Origin: an uncultured Methanobrevibacter sp.
GTDB taxonomy: Archaea > Methanobacteriota > Methanobacteria > Methanobacteriales > Methanobacteriaceae
Direction of reading: 5' to 3'
NCBI RefSeq assembly: GCF_947170395.1
Contig: NZ_CAMVTE010000025.1
Span: 1 to 33,663, forward strand
DNA length: 33,663 bases
Under the pieces are notes generated by a model. The model had not been told where the DNA came from and searched no databases. It saw only the letters and a program-made list of their open reading frames with translations. Position numbers and translations under genes: made by a program. Shown piece by piece: positions 32,373 to 33,663 of this stretch (its first letter is position 1; every line of letters begins with the position of its first letter).

Positions 32373-33479
32373 TCAAGCTTTAAAATTATAGACAGGTTTT
32401 GCAATATCTACAATCTTAACTGTGTCATCGACATTATTTAAAATTGCCTCCATCGGCTTATATGCCATTGGAGATTCATCGATTGTACTTTCACTGACAG
32501 ATGTTGAAAAAATTCCATCCATTTCACGCCTATATTCATCAACAGACAGCTCACGCTTTGCCCTTGAACGCCTTAAAATACGTCCGGCACCATGGGGAGC
32601 TGAAAAGTTCCAGTCAGGATTTCCCTTGCCTTCACAAATCAGCGATCCGTCCCTCATGTTCATCGGAATGATTAGGGTTTCACCCTTAAGGGCTGAAACG
32701 GCACCTTTTCTTAAAATCATCCTGTCCAAATCAATGTAGTTGTGGACTGTAGTGAATGATTTGGTATAATCCATTCCGTATCCGCTCAATATTGTCTCCA
32801 CAATTGCCCTGCGGTTAAGTGAGGCATAATCCTGCATAATCTGCATGTCGTGAAGATAATCCTCAAACAGTTTGCCTTCGCAGTAAATCAAATCCTTATG
32901 TGAAGCCATGTTGTGGAACCTTTTGAATTCCTTTAGAGCCTGGTTCTGGTAGTATTCGCAAACATCAGCCCCAATCCTTCTGCTTCCCGAGTGGACAACC
33001 AGAATCAAATCCCCCTCGGCGGTCCGCTCAATTTCAATGAAATGGTTGCCGCCTCCAAGAGTTCCAAGAGTGAAATTGCCTTCACTTGCTGATTCAAGGT
33101 CAAAATAGCATTTAAGTTCTGTAAGGTCAATGTCTTTCATGAACCTGTGGGGTACGGCTCTTTTGTCATATCCGTGAGGCACTCTGGTTCGAACAATCCC
33201 GTCCAATCGTTTAAAATCGATTTCATCGCAGTCAAGGTATACTACTTCCATTCCGCAGCCGATATCTGATCCCACAAGATTTGGAACTACCTTATCCTTA
33301 ATTGTCATTGTGGTTCCTATGGTGCAGCCTGAACCGGGATGAATGTCGGGCATCATGCGGATGGTCTGGCCCTGGGCTATAGGCTGGTTTAGGAATTGGA
33401 TTACCTGGGAAATGCTCTCGCTTTCAACATCGTCTGCGAAAACCTTTGCAGTTGCATATTTTCCCTTGAGTTCAAACAT
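32373..33479 (-). CDS. rtcB: RtcB-family RNA ligase, short form
   Basis: This 368-aa protein has the RtcB motif set: MPDIHPGSGCTIG, GSDIGCG (Asp72 and Cys75 as metal ligands), GGGNHF (His146), VHSGSR (His163), VHNYI (His246) and APHGAGR (His296, the expected GMP-linked His). RtcB joins RNA ends bearing 2',3'-cyclic phosphate or 3'-phosphate to 5'-OH using GTP and Mn2+, in tRNA splicing and RNA repair. Archaeal tRNA-splicing RtcB is usually near 480 aa; this one is closer to bacterial RtcB, so it may be an RNA-repair paralogue. No archease gene is adjacent. The start ATG has GAGGTGAT just upstream. Confidence 0.9.
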   Translation of the reverse strand: MFELKGKYATAKVFADDVESESISQVIQFLNQPIAQGQTIRMMPDIHPGSGCTIGTTMTIKDKVVPNLVGSDIGCGMEVVYLDCDEIDFKRLDGIVRTRVPHGYDKRAVPHRFMKDIDLTELKCYFDLESASEGNFTLGTLGGGNHFIEIERTAEGDLILVVHSGSRRIGADVCEYYQNQALKEFKRFHNMASHKDLIYCEGKLFEDYLHDMQIMQDYASLNRRAIVETILSGYGMDYTKSFTTVHNYIDLDRMILRKGAVSALKGETLIIPMNMRDGSLICEGKGNPDWNFSAPHGAGRILRRSRAKRELSVDEYRREMDGIFSTSVSESTIDESPMAYKPMEAILNNVDDTVKIVDIAKPVYNFKA

Positions 33480-33663
33480 ATTATCACCTCACATCTTCAG
33501 TTATTTAAATATATAATTTGCATATTATTTAACTTGGTTAAAGGAAAATCTTTAAAGAAGCATATGAAAATGAAAAAGAATCACTATCTTTTCGTTGGGT
33601 CATAATTAATTGAACAACCTCGCCTTATAGAAGGCTAGGATTCCTAGATTATTTTTCACTCAA
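33480..33663. other. Upstream region of rtcB and window end
   Basis: A TATA-like tract at 33504-33519 lies about 25-40 bp upstream of rtcB, giving a very short leader. Farther out are two adjoining palindromes, GCCTT/AAGGC at 33622-33635 with a 4-nt loop and CTAGGA/TCCTAG at 33635-33647. On the plus strand these are followed by ATTATTTTT. They could be a terminator or the end of a mobile element outside the window. No gene was supported here. Confidence 0.4.

Noticed and set aside
33622-33647. tRNA or structured RNA at the window end
   Set aside because: No cloverleaf, T-loop motif or CCA end is present; only two short palindromes are seen.

Overview
The window looks like chromosome from a methanogenic archaeon of the Methanobacteriales, most likely Methanobrevibacter or a close relative. 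The reasons are AT-rich DNA, archaeal signals (TATA boxes, Shine-Dalgarno sites of the AGGTGA type), a large secreted DUF3344 adhesin-like protein, an exported CobN-family chelatase, and archaeal DUF2149/DUF2162 membrane proteins. No rRNA, tRNA or CRISPR array was seen.

Layout. 1-1717: insertion-sequence debris, namely the 3' end of an IS5/IS4-like transposase and a complete IS630-type element with intact inverted ends but a twice-frameshifted transposase. 1718-2076: a control region with a 10-bp-stem palindrome, a TATA box and two GGTACCTAT boxes. 2077-6100 (+): an operon of two ABC exporter half-transporters with complementary degenerate ATPase sites and a MarR-type regulator. Everything after that is on the minus strand. 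11028-6137: a 1326-aa adhesin-like protein, a terminator and a TPR protein. 18105-11302: a four-gene operon of exported CobN-like chelatase, DUF2162 permease, ExbB-like and ExbD-like (DUF2149) proteins, in the same order as I recall for bacterial hmuSTUV. 21311-18369: two overlapping six-TM channel-like proteins and a MATE exporter. 26093-21393: two paralogous HD-RyR-RyR proteins. 27065-26156: a 45-aa small ORF and a PPP-type phosphatase. 31501-27127: a winged-helix/FHA protein and a protein kinase-Hsp70 fusion. 33479-31551: an RtcB-type ligase and a SIS-domain isomerase-like protein with an unusual repeat insert.

Two regions stand out. First, the adhesin gene and the CobN operon each carry an array of six AGTAATACT-like boxes about 106-250 bp upstream of the start codon, with five of six boxes at nearly matching distances. 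This predicts a shared regulon and ties the surface protein to the chelatase/motor system, possibly for tetrapyrrole or metal acquisition. Second, 18.4-33.5 kb is dense in signalling parts: kinase-Hsp70, FHA-HTH, phosphatase, HD-RyR, and pore proteins with a non-canonical selectivity filter. I regard it as a candidate undescribed signalling or stress-response system; its function is inference only.
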